Source of the DNA: Takakia lepidozioides
Taxonomy: Eukaryota; Streptophyta; Takakiopsida; Takakiales; Takakiaceae
Reading direction: 5' to 3'
Length of the DNA stretch: 64,000 nt
Assembly (NCBI GenBank): GCA_030704615.1
Contig: CM060731.1
Location: 36,084,001 to 36,148,000 of the forward strand
The notes beneath the pieces were generated by a model that was given only the letters and a program-made list of their open reading frames with translations, did not search any database and was not told the origin of the DNA. Below, one piece after another: positions 21,494-31,145 of this stretch; the stretch's first letter is position 1, and each line of letters begins with the position of its first letter. A program made the translations under genes and the position numbers.

Positions 21494-23020
21494 CTACAGA
21501 GATGCACAATGCCTCGGCGCAAATCCCAACATGGAGTTCTCCCTATCAAAGACCATGTGAAAATTCTGCTGCTGTGTGTTTCCAATGACTGAGGGGCTAC
21601 CAACAGGTGCAGGGAGGAGGGCCAGGCACATAGCATCACCCTGCTCGTTCGCAATCACAAAGTAATTTTCTATAGGCATTCTCATGTGAGCATTCTTCTC
21701 GAATATGAGTGAAAATTTTGGGAATGGTGTGTCCACCGTGTTGGAGATGTTGTAGCAGAGAGGGAACCCGGGAATGCTCGTCCTTGGAAGATCACTAGAA
21801 GCTTTGAAGGCGTCCACTACAAGAGTGAAAGTTGGCTCAGCAATTTTGGAGAAAGTTGTCCCAGGATCGACAATCGTCCCTCCCTCCCCGAGGGGATTGA
21901 GCTTCCACACATTGGTAGGGATCGGCAACATGACATCATTCACTGAAATGGCCACCAGATTAACATAGTAGAATGTCCCAACACGTGGGTTCTTCACCAA
22001 AGGGGTGACTTGGAAGCCTGATTTTGAGGGACTTCGAAGACTGTTGTGGTCCCCAAAGATCAAAGAGCTTCCAGTAGGCTCATCAGTGTCAGCAAGGCAG
22101 TAGGAAAACTTGCTGCCGCTGACGAGAACTGATTGCACAAGCTGCGACTCCAACCAGCTGGCCGCTCCAAACCCAAGAAGGCCACCAGTTGAGGATTGTA
22201 CAGCCTGGGCAAAGCCCATCATTGCCATTTTCCTGGATGCAAATGGTCGATACCCTTTTCTCCCGTCCAATTTGTTGACTGTGTCAGTTCCTATGCTTCC
22301 ACCCGCCAGACACTTGCACTCATACGTTACGTTCAGGGGCCTGCTAATACGCCGAGGCTTCAGAGCGCAATCACCATAAGCACAGTGGGAACACTCTTTG
22401 CAAGAGCTTCGGGGCACCCAAACAAAATCACTTACTCCAATGTCAACCATGGCCACCACATGTTGCGGGGGGGTCCCAATGTAAAACTCTGTATAGTACT
22501 CTCCTGAAATTGGGGACTTTAAGAAATTTCCAAATGCTCGCCGACTCCAAAGAAACCATTCCTCTTGCAGAGTTAGCGCTTCTTTGTTGCTACTTCTGCC
22601 TCTAGCAGATTTCTTTCGAATGTATCCTACAAATATATGCATACGGAGATCATCTCTCTGTACTACAGCTTCCCAGAAGTCCTGCCTGCTTTCATGGTGC
22701 AGACGAAATGGGGACTCAGGAGAATCTCTGTGCTTGAGGCTCAAATACAATCCCTCAATATTGTTGCCCTTTCCAGCCACATTCCCCTTCACTCCGGCGG
22801 TCTGTCCATTAGTCTGCTCTAATGAGTCTCCACCGTGCAACCGGAAAGGGCTTCTTCCTCTCTTAGCTAGGTGTATATGAGAGTGAGGAAAACTAAAAAA
22901 ACTTGTGGATTGACGTTGCAGGCAGGCTGTTAAAGTTGGTGAATTGCGTAGTACAAAAGCTGACAGAGACAAGGCAACTAGCGTACTACAGGCTAGAAAC
23001 ACATATGTTGCTCTCTCCAT
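21494..23020 (-). CDS. Nepenthesin-like aspartic protease homologue with altered active site
   Basis: An intact single-exon ORF of 508 residues (stop at 21494-21496). Residues 1-25 form a hydrophobic N-terminal signal or anchor segment, and ~26-170 a pro-like region. Two pepsin-type lobes follow: EYYTEFYIGTPPQHVVAMVD starts the first, STGGLLGFG and KFSYCLAD sit mid-protein, FYYVNLVAISV and GGTIVDPGTTFSKI mark the second, and SVIGNTQQQNFHMVFD closes it. This is the A1B plant family, secreted or vacuolar. The first triplet is DIG (Asp193) with an extra Val before SD, instead of DTGSD. The second is DPG (Asp385) instead of DSG or DTG. The flap region after the CKECSHCAYGDC cluster lacks the usual YGDGSxTxG pattern. 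Both Asp remain, but loss of the Thr/Ser hydroxyls and the flap suggests a weak or inactive enzyme. There is no frameshift or stop, so it seems to be maintained. Confidence 0.85.
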   Translation of the reverse strand: MERATYVFLACSTLVALSLSAFVLRNSPTLTACLQRQSTSFFSFPHSHIHLAKRGRSPFRLHGGDSLEQTNGQTAGVKGNVAGKGNNIEGLYLSLKHRDSPESPFRLHHESRQDFWEAVVQRDDLRMHIFVGYIRKKSARGRSSNKEALTLQEEWFLWSRRAFGNFLKSPISGEYYTEFYIGTPPQHVVAMVDIGVSDFVWVPRSSCKECSHCAYGDCALKPRRISRPLNVTYECKCLAGGSIGTDTVNKLDGRKGYRPFASRKMAMMGFAQAVQSSTGGLLGFGAASWLESQLVQSVLVSGSKFSYCLADTDEPTGSSLIFGDHNSLRSPSKSGFQVTPLVKNPRVGTFYYVNLVAISVNDVMLPIPTNVWKLNPLGEGGTIVDPGTTFSKIAEPTFTLVVDAFKASSDLPRTSIPGFPLCYNISNTVDTPFPKFSLIFEKNAHMRMPIENYFVIANEQGDAMCLALLPAPVGSPSVIGNTQQQNFHMVFDRENSMLGFAPRHCASL

Positions 23021-23892
23021 GTAAACTATTCAATTTGGTGCTCATCTTGAGCTCATATGAAATGGTCCGCAGAATAATTCATACTAAGAAACAGATTGTC
23101 AGTGCCAGAAAAGCACGGTCGCAATGTTACCACAGTGGCCGCATATCCATAAAGATTCTTCCAGCCACACTGCACTGCGCCACAGCCTGACTATTGAGGA
23201 TGGGAAAGCAGACTCGGGAGCCCACAGATGGAACCCCTTTCCAACAATATTCCTCTCGCCCACTGGAGGCTTTGAAAGCCTTTTCTGCGTTTCGAAGAGC
23301 CCAAGAGACTAGAGAGAATCGTCGACGTTGAAGCAACTTATAATAGAGCTTACTCACGAGAATCCCTTTTATAAAGAGAGGAAACGACCATGCATGCAAT
23401 ATGGAAGAAAGGAGAGGGAGAGAGGGATTGTCTGGCTACCACTGCAGTTCAAAAAACAACACACTCTGCGAGCACTCGGCCTGCCTCACGAGTGATCCAC
23501 AGCACTCTCCTGGTCAACTACACAGGATCAACACTAGCTAGAGTTCATCATCATTATACGACAGACGAGAAATTCCCGGGGTTGACAGGATTGCATGAAA
23601 AGTGGGTTGCACCGTGTTGAACCTGTCTTCCTCGCAGACCGTGCCTTCCAGGTACGCGCGACAGCAGAGGAATATAGAGAGTGCGAATGTGTGCAGACAT
23701 AGCGGGGCTGCTTGGCGAGACACACCCACGGGTCAACGGCCTCGCCACGTGTACTGCCACCAATTTTCATATTCTTTACCATTTCTAGTATCTACTTTTT
23801 GTTTTCTATTTTTTTTAGCAATATAAAAAACGGGATTTATTCCCAAAAAAAAAAACAAGAGGGTTTTTTTCACCTATTTCCTTCAAGGAAAA
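23021..23892. other. 5' flank of the protease gene and intergenic DNA
   Basis: Probable minus-strand promoter (TTATAA near 23338-23343). No other gene seen. Confidence 0.4.
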
Positions 23893-24012
23893 GGGGAGGT
23901 TACGAGTGGGACTCATTCCTCAGCCTCATGGCCTTCTGTAAGGTTATTTTTTCCTTACCAATCAATAAATCAATTTTTTTTCTTAAAAGCTTCCAGGGCT
24001 ACAATCCCCTGT
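23893..24012 (+). repeat. Dispersed short foldback repeat, copy 2
   Basis: Carries CTCAGCCTCATGGCC, GTAAGGTTATTTTTTCCTTA and CCAGGGCTACAATCCC, as in the copy at 7833-7925. Confidence 0.6.
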
Positions 24013-27000
24013 TCATTAAAAGAAAAAAGACAAAAAAAAAGAAGGGCGGAAGCCCTTTAGAGCTTTATTTCAGAAAAAATTACTAATTGCTTTCAATCCA
24101 AATTGGTATCTCCAAAAAAAGGGTCTCCGCTGTCGCCTTTCTTCCAAAAAAAGAAAAGAAAAAAGAAAACCATCAGAGTCAAAAAGATTTTCTTAATATT
24201 TGTTTTTATTTTTTTGGAAAATTCTAGAATTGGAGCTTCAATGGACAATGAACATACCGTACTAGTAAACAAAATGTTTTTTTGTTTTTTTTCATATAAT
24301 ACAAAAGAAAATTGTTTCCTGGCCTTGTACTTTCTCTCAAACACAATCTCTGTAAAGGTTTATAAAAGACCCAATTCACGTGACTTTACTTGAGTTAACA
24401 AAAACCTCTAAGTGAAACCACATGATTCATTTTTTTCAAGTGTATAACAAAATGATGAATAAAATTTTGTTGCATTTCACCCTTTTTTATAGCTAGCAAT
24501 CATTAGGAAGACATATTCTGGAATCCGATCAATATTCACATTGAAAAATCCGGAAGACCATTGCATTCCGTTTGAATGTTGGACACCTTCTAATGGTCGG
24601 CAACGGGGTTGCCCAGTTCACCCAATGAACATGAAAGTCCTTAGGTATATCCACATAGGTGATCAAAAACCCAACGACCCTATTTTTAATACTTTATAGG
24701 TGAGTTTGCTATAATAGATGAGGTGGGATAGCATGTCAACACCTCACTTGAGCATAAGAGAATATTCCACAATGCTAGAAGTTAACACAATATATATCCT
24801 ACGTTGTTGTCAGATTCCACACAATTGTTTTTTTTTTTTAATATTTTGGGTTGTTGAAACTTTTTGAATTAACTCAAGTGATATGTCTAAAAATCCAGAA
24901 ATATTACATACTCAGCTTGTCCACAAATTTAAAAAAATGGAATATCTCAAAAAATCTACTAAAGGACAGAATATAGAGGGCGCATGCAGCCTCTAAAGAT
25001 GCGGAGCTCATACTACAAGCTTGTATGGCAGGTGTCAAAAAATTCAATTTTAAACTGCTGAAACCTTGGAGTATAAAATATGAGGTGCGGATTGGACTGA
25101 GCCTCCAAAAAATAATTATTTCGGCACTGTGCTGTCGAACCAAGAGGGCAACGTCTAGCAAGGTGTCTAGCAAGGTGGCTATTTGCATCGCCCCACATGG
25201 CTATTGCATGCCATGAGAAAGGGTGAACAATAGGAATAATGTAACAACTTAATGCACACCTGCAATCTCTCACATGACCATATGGCAACTTTCGGTATGT
25301 CAAATCTTCCCCACCCTCTCTTTGAGTGACATAGAACTGAAGGGAGTGTAACTCCCCTTAAAGTTACACAGAATTACACGAGATTGAATGTAAATTCCAC
25401 AAGGGTTTACAAGGTGGGGAGTGAGGTTGAGTTTTCCATGAGCAGAACTCCATGAGCAAGTTTTGCCAAACAGTGCCGAACTTAAGGGAATATTCATAGA
25501 ATATATTAAATATCCAAAGAATATTCTTTTGAACCAGTGCCAAGCCTATGTGGAGGAATATTCTTCCAAACTTGTGCCGAGCCTATGCCGAACCAGTTCG
25601 GACCACTTTCGAACCTATGGCACTGTTCGGCGCCGAACAGTGCCGGCACCTACGTTTTCTAAAAACTAGTTTTTTTTTTTTTTCCTTAAATTTTCTTTTA
25701 GTGTATGAAATGGTGTTCGGTGCCGAACCTTCAACATTTGAGGGGTTATATGCAATATAAATTTAGTAAAAATCTCATTTGGAATCCAAAATGGGAATAT
25801 TCTATAAACCGAACCTATCTCGAACTTCGAACCTATCCCGAACCTGGAAGTGGTTCACAGGTCCGGGCGGTTTGCTGACGTTCAGCAAAACCTCCTCACT
25901 GCTCATGGATTTTCAGCCCCCATCGGTAGTGTATTTCCACTTGGGATTACATTGGGTTACATGGAAGGGAATGTCTTTGTAGGGTCTGTTTCTTACATAT
26001 GTTTTTCACAGTTAATAGGAGAGTCATGCTGATCATGTGTAACAGATGTAGGCGTGCCAAGCATTCATCATGAATTTCTCCACGAGATGCACGATGCGTT
26101 GTGTTTACCTTTCTTTTAGCTATCAAGCTGTGCGCGTAGGCGGATGACCTATAACTCTACTCGGTGTAACTCACACTTGGTCTTGAAATTTGACACAGTA
26201 TAAAATGGGCTTAGATGAGTTACACAATATGTAAGGTTATACTAACTGGAGTTACATAATCCCAGGCCGATTACATGAGACGCCATTTGGGAGCTGAGCC
26301 CTATATCGCACCACCGATACCGCAATCATCTTACTAGTAGGCTACTCACCACATGATAATTTGATTGCATTCAACAAAGTTTTGTTTGACAAATTGAGTG
26401 CTTTTAACATATTTATAGGCCTAACACATATTTAAATACATTAGAATGCAATGATAAAGGGTTTAATCTTCCCCAAAGTTTTTTATTCATTTTTTTGCTA
26501 ATGAAGGCTGATAAATAAGACACTACTCTGTGGCCACCAAGAAGAGTTCAAAATTTCAGAAGGGGAAGAGACAAAGGAGACAAAGGTCCAAGTTTTTTTT
26601 TTTTAAAATTAAAAGAAAGGGAACGGAGGCCCTTTAAATCATATTAACAAATGTGTCTTGAAAAAAATAACCAAGACAGGAGGCCATGATGCCAGGGCCA
26701 CACATGCCATATACGTCCGTAGAATGCAGCTCCTATAATGCAAGTGCTAGCACAAAGCGGGCAGTTTGGAGAGGGATAAAGGTGGGGCCAAAAGACGTGT
26801 TTGCGTTGGTGACCCATGTATTGGGCGTATCGGAATTTGAGAGTCTGTGATTTGGGCATCGGTGGCGAGGCGAGGCGAATGTGCAAGAAGTGATTAGATA
26901 GCTTATGGTGGAGCACCTCGGATTGTATCCATTTCTGGACATGCGGTTTAGAATGACTATGGGATGGGGGATGCTTGAGCCTGAGCGTGAGCGCGCGTGA

Positions 27001-27659
27001 GCATTGGCGGGCTCACACCACGTCAGCAGTTATTGCCACGTTGGCTGACAGGTCCGATGCCACGTCACGTCATGCCACGTCATTTTCATAGGCATGTCCC
27101 TATAACCGCGGACGGAATAGGCAAATGGGGGCCTATAGCCGCGGATTGCGCATTCGGCAGACAGGGAACCATGTGTGGGCGAGGAGGCGAGGTGCAGAAG
27201 AGAGTTGAATGTTGCTGAATGATAGTGTTTGTAGATACTGAAATTGTTGTGGATGTATTAATGTCCAGGTCATAAGTCTACAATGGTCATCAGATGATTT
27301 AATGTCATGCTAATGTGGTATTTTACGTTGTTGTCATCAATCTAGAATGGGTGGATGAATTAATGAGGATGAAGCAGAGCCAATGTGGATGGGACACTGC
27401 AAGTATGGATGAATGGGGATGAATAGTTGTGGACAAATGTGGATGAAATATCGTGAATGGATGATAGAGTGGATGAATGTTGAGTGAGGATGTCATTCTA
27501 ACATTTATGAAAACCAAGCACAACGATCAATGTCGTTTGCACAAACATTAGAAATTGTGCCTAAAATCTCTCATGAAGCACATGATAAGATTTAATGAAT
27601 GTCTGGCATTTGGGGAAAGGTAGATAGATGACAGCAACGTAGAAAAAGACAACACAGCA
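24013..27659. other. Long AT-rich intergenic region
   Basis: No gene seen. It contains a 26-bp perfect palindrome at 25619-25644 within a stretch of repeated GCCGAAC words (25540-25730), a partial reversed copy of the dispersed repeat (26487-26585), and a cluster of ACGT-core words at 27015-27090. Confidence 0.5.
25619..25644. repeat. 26-bp perfect palindrome
   Basis: The half-site GGCACTGTTCGGC is followed directly by its exact reverse complement. Further GTTCGG and GCCGAAC words lie on both sides. Confidence 0.9.
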
Positions 27660-28495
27660 GATGTGAGAGTGATCTTTCATTCTGCGACTTTGTCCAAGTG
27701 CTTACTGCAACATTCTGGTGTGCAGCACACTCCTTTTTAGCTGTCCTCTTCAGTGTTGACACATTGTGAGTCATTTCAATACTTCCTGCAACGCACCACC
27801 TGACCACGCTAAACATGGTTTGGACTCCAATGCATCTTGTTGCCCCTGCCAGTGAGGTAGAAATGTGCTCATGTGTCTTACGAGAGCACTGCAACTTTCA
27901 TGGTTTTTCATTAGGACCATTACACAACAACATACAAAATCAATTTGGCTCTCGTTTGTGCATGAGGAGGAATTCCGGGTCTTTCAACATTGTGTAACAG
28001 AAATTGACGAAACGACTGCCTTGTCTTCTTGTTTGACCCATAACCAATGTTAGGCATTAAACTTGCGCTGAAACCGAGAGTCCACAAATCATCCACTAGG
28101 TGCATTGTCTTCTTGTTTGACCCATAACCAATGATAGGCATGAGGATGCTGCCCTTGAACTTGCGCTGAACCCGAGAGTCCACAAATCATCCCCTAGGTG
28201 CATTGTCTTTTGTTTGACCCATAACCAATGTTAGGCATGAGGATCCCGCCTTTGAACTTGCGCTGAAACCGAGAGTCCATAGATCATCCACTAGGTGCAC
28301 TGTCTTATTGTTTGAACCATAACCAATGTTAGGCATCAGGATGTTGCCCTTGAACTTACGTTGAACCCGAGAGTCCACAAATCATCCCCTAGGTGCCTTG
28401 TCTTCTTGTTTGACCCATAACCAATGTTAGGCATCAGGAGGCTGCCTTTGAACTTGCGTTGGACCCGAGAGTCAATACATACATCATCCCCTAGG
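27660..28495 (-). pseudogene. Ribosomal protein eL32 pseudogene with a five-fold internal 98-bp amplification
   Basis: On the minus strand, reading from 28480 downward, the sequence encodes [26 protein letters not shown]. This matches the centre of cytosolic ribosomal protein eL32 ([27 protein letters not shown]). The unit recurs at about 28397, 28298, 28200, 28102 and, shortened, 28019 (spacings 99, 98, 98, 83). After the last unit the gene continues: [10 protein letters not shown], a frame-shifted LLMHKRE (family LMMHNRTYC), a ~160-bp gap ending in TTGCAG that looks like an intron, then EMTHNVSTLKR and ECAAHQNVAV (family EIAHNVSTKKRK, ERAAQLDVVV). The 98-bp unit is not a multiple of three, so translation would fail. 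The retained intron points to a segmental rather than a processed pseudogene. The N-terminal ~30 residues of eL32 were not found. Confidence 0.8.
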
Positions 28496-28740
28496 CTTGC
28501 ACCTTAAACCCTTTGAAATGCACATTGCCAGAATGATGCGAATGAGAGACTCAAACAAATAGTTGTTTGTTGTACATTACAATCAAAGCCTATAAGCCAG
28601 GATACAACTGTTCACTGTATGAAGTGCATAGAAGCCACTGTTGTAAATGCATACACGCCATGAAAATGAGAAACCATCTTTTAACGACATTACAACGAAC
28701 ATGCACAAATTTATTACAAAATTTTGGAGGGACACAAAAT
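28496..28740. other. Spacer, nothing seen
   Basis: No coding signal between the eL32 array and the methyltransferase-like remnant. Confidence 0.4.
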
Positions 28741-29690
28741 GTCTGAAACTCAGAACATCACGAGACCCCCAAAAATGATGAAATTGGCATTTTCACTAGA
28801 ACTATCCCCTGAAACTTGTGCAGTATCATCGACGTAAACCCAAGCTCCGAGGTGCCTATTGTGCTTCAGATCACATGGGGGAGATAACATGAAACTTTGT
28901 TGATGAGCAATGGCCTCCGCGTAGTCGGGTAGGATGTATGAACGTGGAGGGTTGTACCACAAGTCACTGTGAAGAATAGAGACGTCGACCAAAGGAATAG
29001 CTTCCAATAATTTGCCACCCAAAGTGCCACAATTGCATTAGCTACCATGAATGAGAAAGGGGGGGCCATTTTCGTGGGAGAAATCAGATGCTTACAAAAA
29101 ATCAACTTACTCACATGCGAAATCGTTGTCCAGGGCTTTGTTGTCCCCTTCGTTGATTTCCACATGCACTATACCCTACTGTTGTTGGGCGGCAGGCGCT
29201 GGCGCTTCCAAGTTATGGAAAAGGTCACTGAAAATGGCCGCATCCCCTTCCATACCAAACAAATGTCTGCCCGATGCCTTGCAAGCATGGTACGAAGCTC
29301 CTGCAAGACAGAGTATTGTTAGGACGATGTAACAAATTTTGCACCAAGAAGAAAACACCGCAGCAGGTTCGGGGTGAAACCTGTGCCAAGAGTGAGGTCC
29401 ACGATGCGCGCCCCCGGATGGAAACAAGTCTCCACAATTGTTTGAATAAATGTTGGGCTCTTCTCCTTGGCCCCTCTCCATGGTGTGGAATTGGACTTTC
29501 GCAAGCACACATTGGAATCCACGTAATTGTAGTGAATGTCGTCCACCACTGGATCAAACTTATCGTTGATGAAACAACCTCCCCCATGAAGCCTGAACTC
29601 CTTCACTGCTATGGGAGTCGAAGCAAGGTGCACTCTGACGAGGCAGAAACACATCACAACTGTAACTTCGGAGAATAGGATAATGATCGT
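28741..29690 (-). pseudogene. Methyltransferase-like remnant
   Basis: Read on the minus strand from 29660 to 28750 with frame changes. The first part gives EFRLHGGGCFINDKFDPVVD, DIHYNYVDSNV, PWRGAKEKSPTFIQTIVET and PGARIVDLTLGTGF. In another frame follow ACKASGRHLFGMEGDAAIFS and finally LEAIPLVDVSILHSDLWYNP. The block 'PGxxVxDLTxGTG ... ACxASGRHxxGxExDxxIF' has the layout of the SAM-binding motif I and the following strand/acidic motif of N4/N6-type DNA methyltransferases, which occur in some plant repeat-borne genes. The family is inferred from motif layout only. Frame breaks near 29330 and 29170 make it non-functional as it stands. A low-complexity exon at 30038-30424 may have been its 5' part. 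Confidence 0.45.
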
Positions 29691-29691
29691 T

Positions 29692-29791
29692 CGAGAAATG
29701 AGAGAAGGTCATATAGAGAACACTCAAAAATTGCGTACATCGACGCACGCAATTTCTGGAGGTTCTCTCTATGGCCTTCTCTCATTTCTGG
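29692..29791. repeat. Near-perfect 47-bp-arm foldback
   Basis: Left arm 29692-29738, loop ~29739-29743, right arm 29744-29791. The arms agree at roughly 40 of 47 positions (GAAATGAGAGAAGG and AATTGCGT words on the left, their complements on the right). Confidence 0.8.
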
Positions 29792-29962
29792 AACTCTAAT
29801 CTCAGGATGGTACAACCATTATGAAATGTGAAAGTCCTTCCTCCTATGCAGTAGATGAAAAGTGAGTAGTGGGTCACCTCCGGGTTTGGGTGTTGTGCAT
29901 TGCCTGCATCCCTGTGGTCTTACTCTGGATGATCAAGCAGAAAATAGCAGAAAAGAGGGCAA

Positions 29963-29994
29963 GAAAATTGCGTGCGCCACCGCACGCAATTTTC
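29963..29994. repeat. 14-bp perfect hairpin sharing the same stem core
   Basis: GAAAATTGCGTGCG, loop CCAC, CGCACGCAATTTTC. The AATTGCG(T)GCG core is the same as the inner stem of the foldback 170 bp to the left. Confidence 0.85.
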
Positions 29995-30037
29995 ATGCCT
30001 TGTAAACTTGATTGAAGATAGCAAGTAAGAGAATCAC

Positions 30038-30424
30038 CTGAGGTCCTTTGGCTGAAGAACTCCCAGATGCCTTCGATGTAGCAACAATGGCGGCTGTTCT
30101 CCCAGTTTGGCCAGCCTTCTTACCCTTCGGCGTCGCCTCCTCCTCCACGACATTCTTCCCCTTTGGCGTGGATTTCTTCGCAACAACATCTGGCTCGTCT
30201 GTGTCGTCCTCTGACACAGTTTCGTCCCCAAGTTCATCAGGAGCTGGCGGCTGGTCCTCCCCCGCCATGTGTTCGGTTTCCAAGGCCGCGCTCTCCTCTG
30301 CAATCTCCTTCAGTGTCATGTTCAGCTTGTGACCTTTCATTCTTTCTCTTGCCTTCTTCCTCTCTCGCCTTCTTCCTCTCTCGCGCTGAAGTAAAAAAGA
30401 ATGATTGTCTTCTACGCCTTCCAC
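30038..30424 (-). CDS. Unrecognised exon with acidic and Lys/Ser-rich low-complexity sequence (tentative)
   Basis: A 129-codon open stretch that ends at a possible GT donor (CCTCAG|GTGATT, exon end 30038). It begins with a Arg/Glu-rich helix-forming stretch, then DELGDETVSEDDTDEPDVV, two STPKGK/ATPKGK repeats and a Ser/Ala-rich end. This looks like the disordered N-terminal tail of a nuclear protein. It points toward the methyltransferase-like remnant on the same strand and could be its first exon. An internal start at about 30340 is also possible. No family is assigned. Confidence 0.35.
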
Positions 30425-31145
30425 TCTCTCGCGCAGAACTCTGTCTCCTGCTACTCTCTAGCTTGAAAAACTACGATCTACTGGGATGAGAGACATCGTG
30501 CGATGAGTAGCAGACGGGGCATCGCTCTCGGCGGTTATGCATGTATTCACTGCATACGTGTCCCCCTCCTAACGGCACACTCGTCCATTCTGCAGTGGCC
30601 GTCGTCTTTCATTATGGAGGTATGGCCATCACATAGATTTGATACGGATGGATGACTTATTTCACTAGATTTTTTGGATTCTTCCGGTTCAACATCTTCC
30701 ATTTGTTCGCCGCTGATATCTCTTAAACCCTTCACTCAATGCATATGTCGGCTTCCACGTGGCTGAACACATTGGGATGGCATGGGATGTCGGTCTCCGC
30801 CGTCATTTCACATGGTCGGTAAAGGCACATAACTGCTTACCAACTGTTTTATGAATTGTTTTGACAACTATTTCTGAAAGGCTCTTTAACGGTATGTCAG
30901 CTTTTAAAATAGGTTTGGGCTGACCCTTCCAGAACGGTTTAGGACATACATGACGTGTTGTCCTTTGCCGACCTCGTTAGTAAAGGTGATGGACTTCTAG
31001 GTTTTGGTCTGAAATGCAAAGCATGAGAAATGTAATCCCCACTATCATTTGTAACAAGAATCCGCACATAAGTTGTGGCTTCCGCACTTCTGCGAGGGAA
31101 TTTCTCTTGCAGCAATATGGCTTCCTCTGAAGCGAAGTTTTACTT
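30425..31145. other. Spacer between two divergent remnants
   Basis: No gene seen. It could have been a shared 5' region of the minus-strand exon and the plus-strand transposase-like gene. Confidence 0.35.

Noticed and set aside
28000-28495. A 33-residue protein-repeat gene on the minus strand
   Set aside because: The units are mostly 98 bp, so the frame changes between them. They match eL32 rather than a designed repeat protein.
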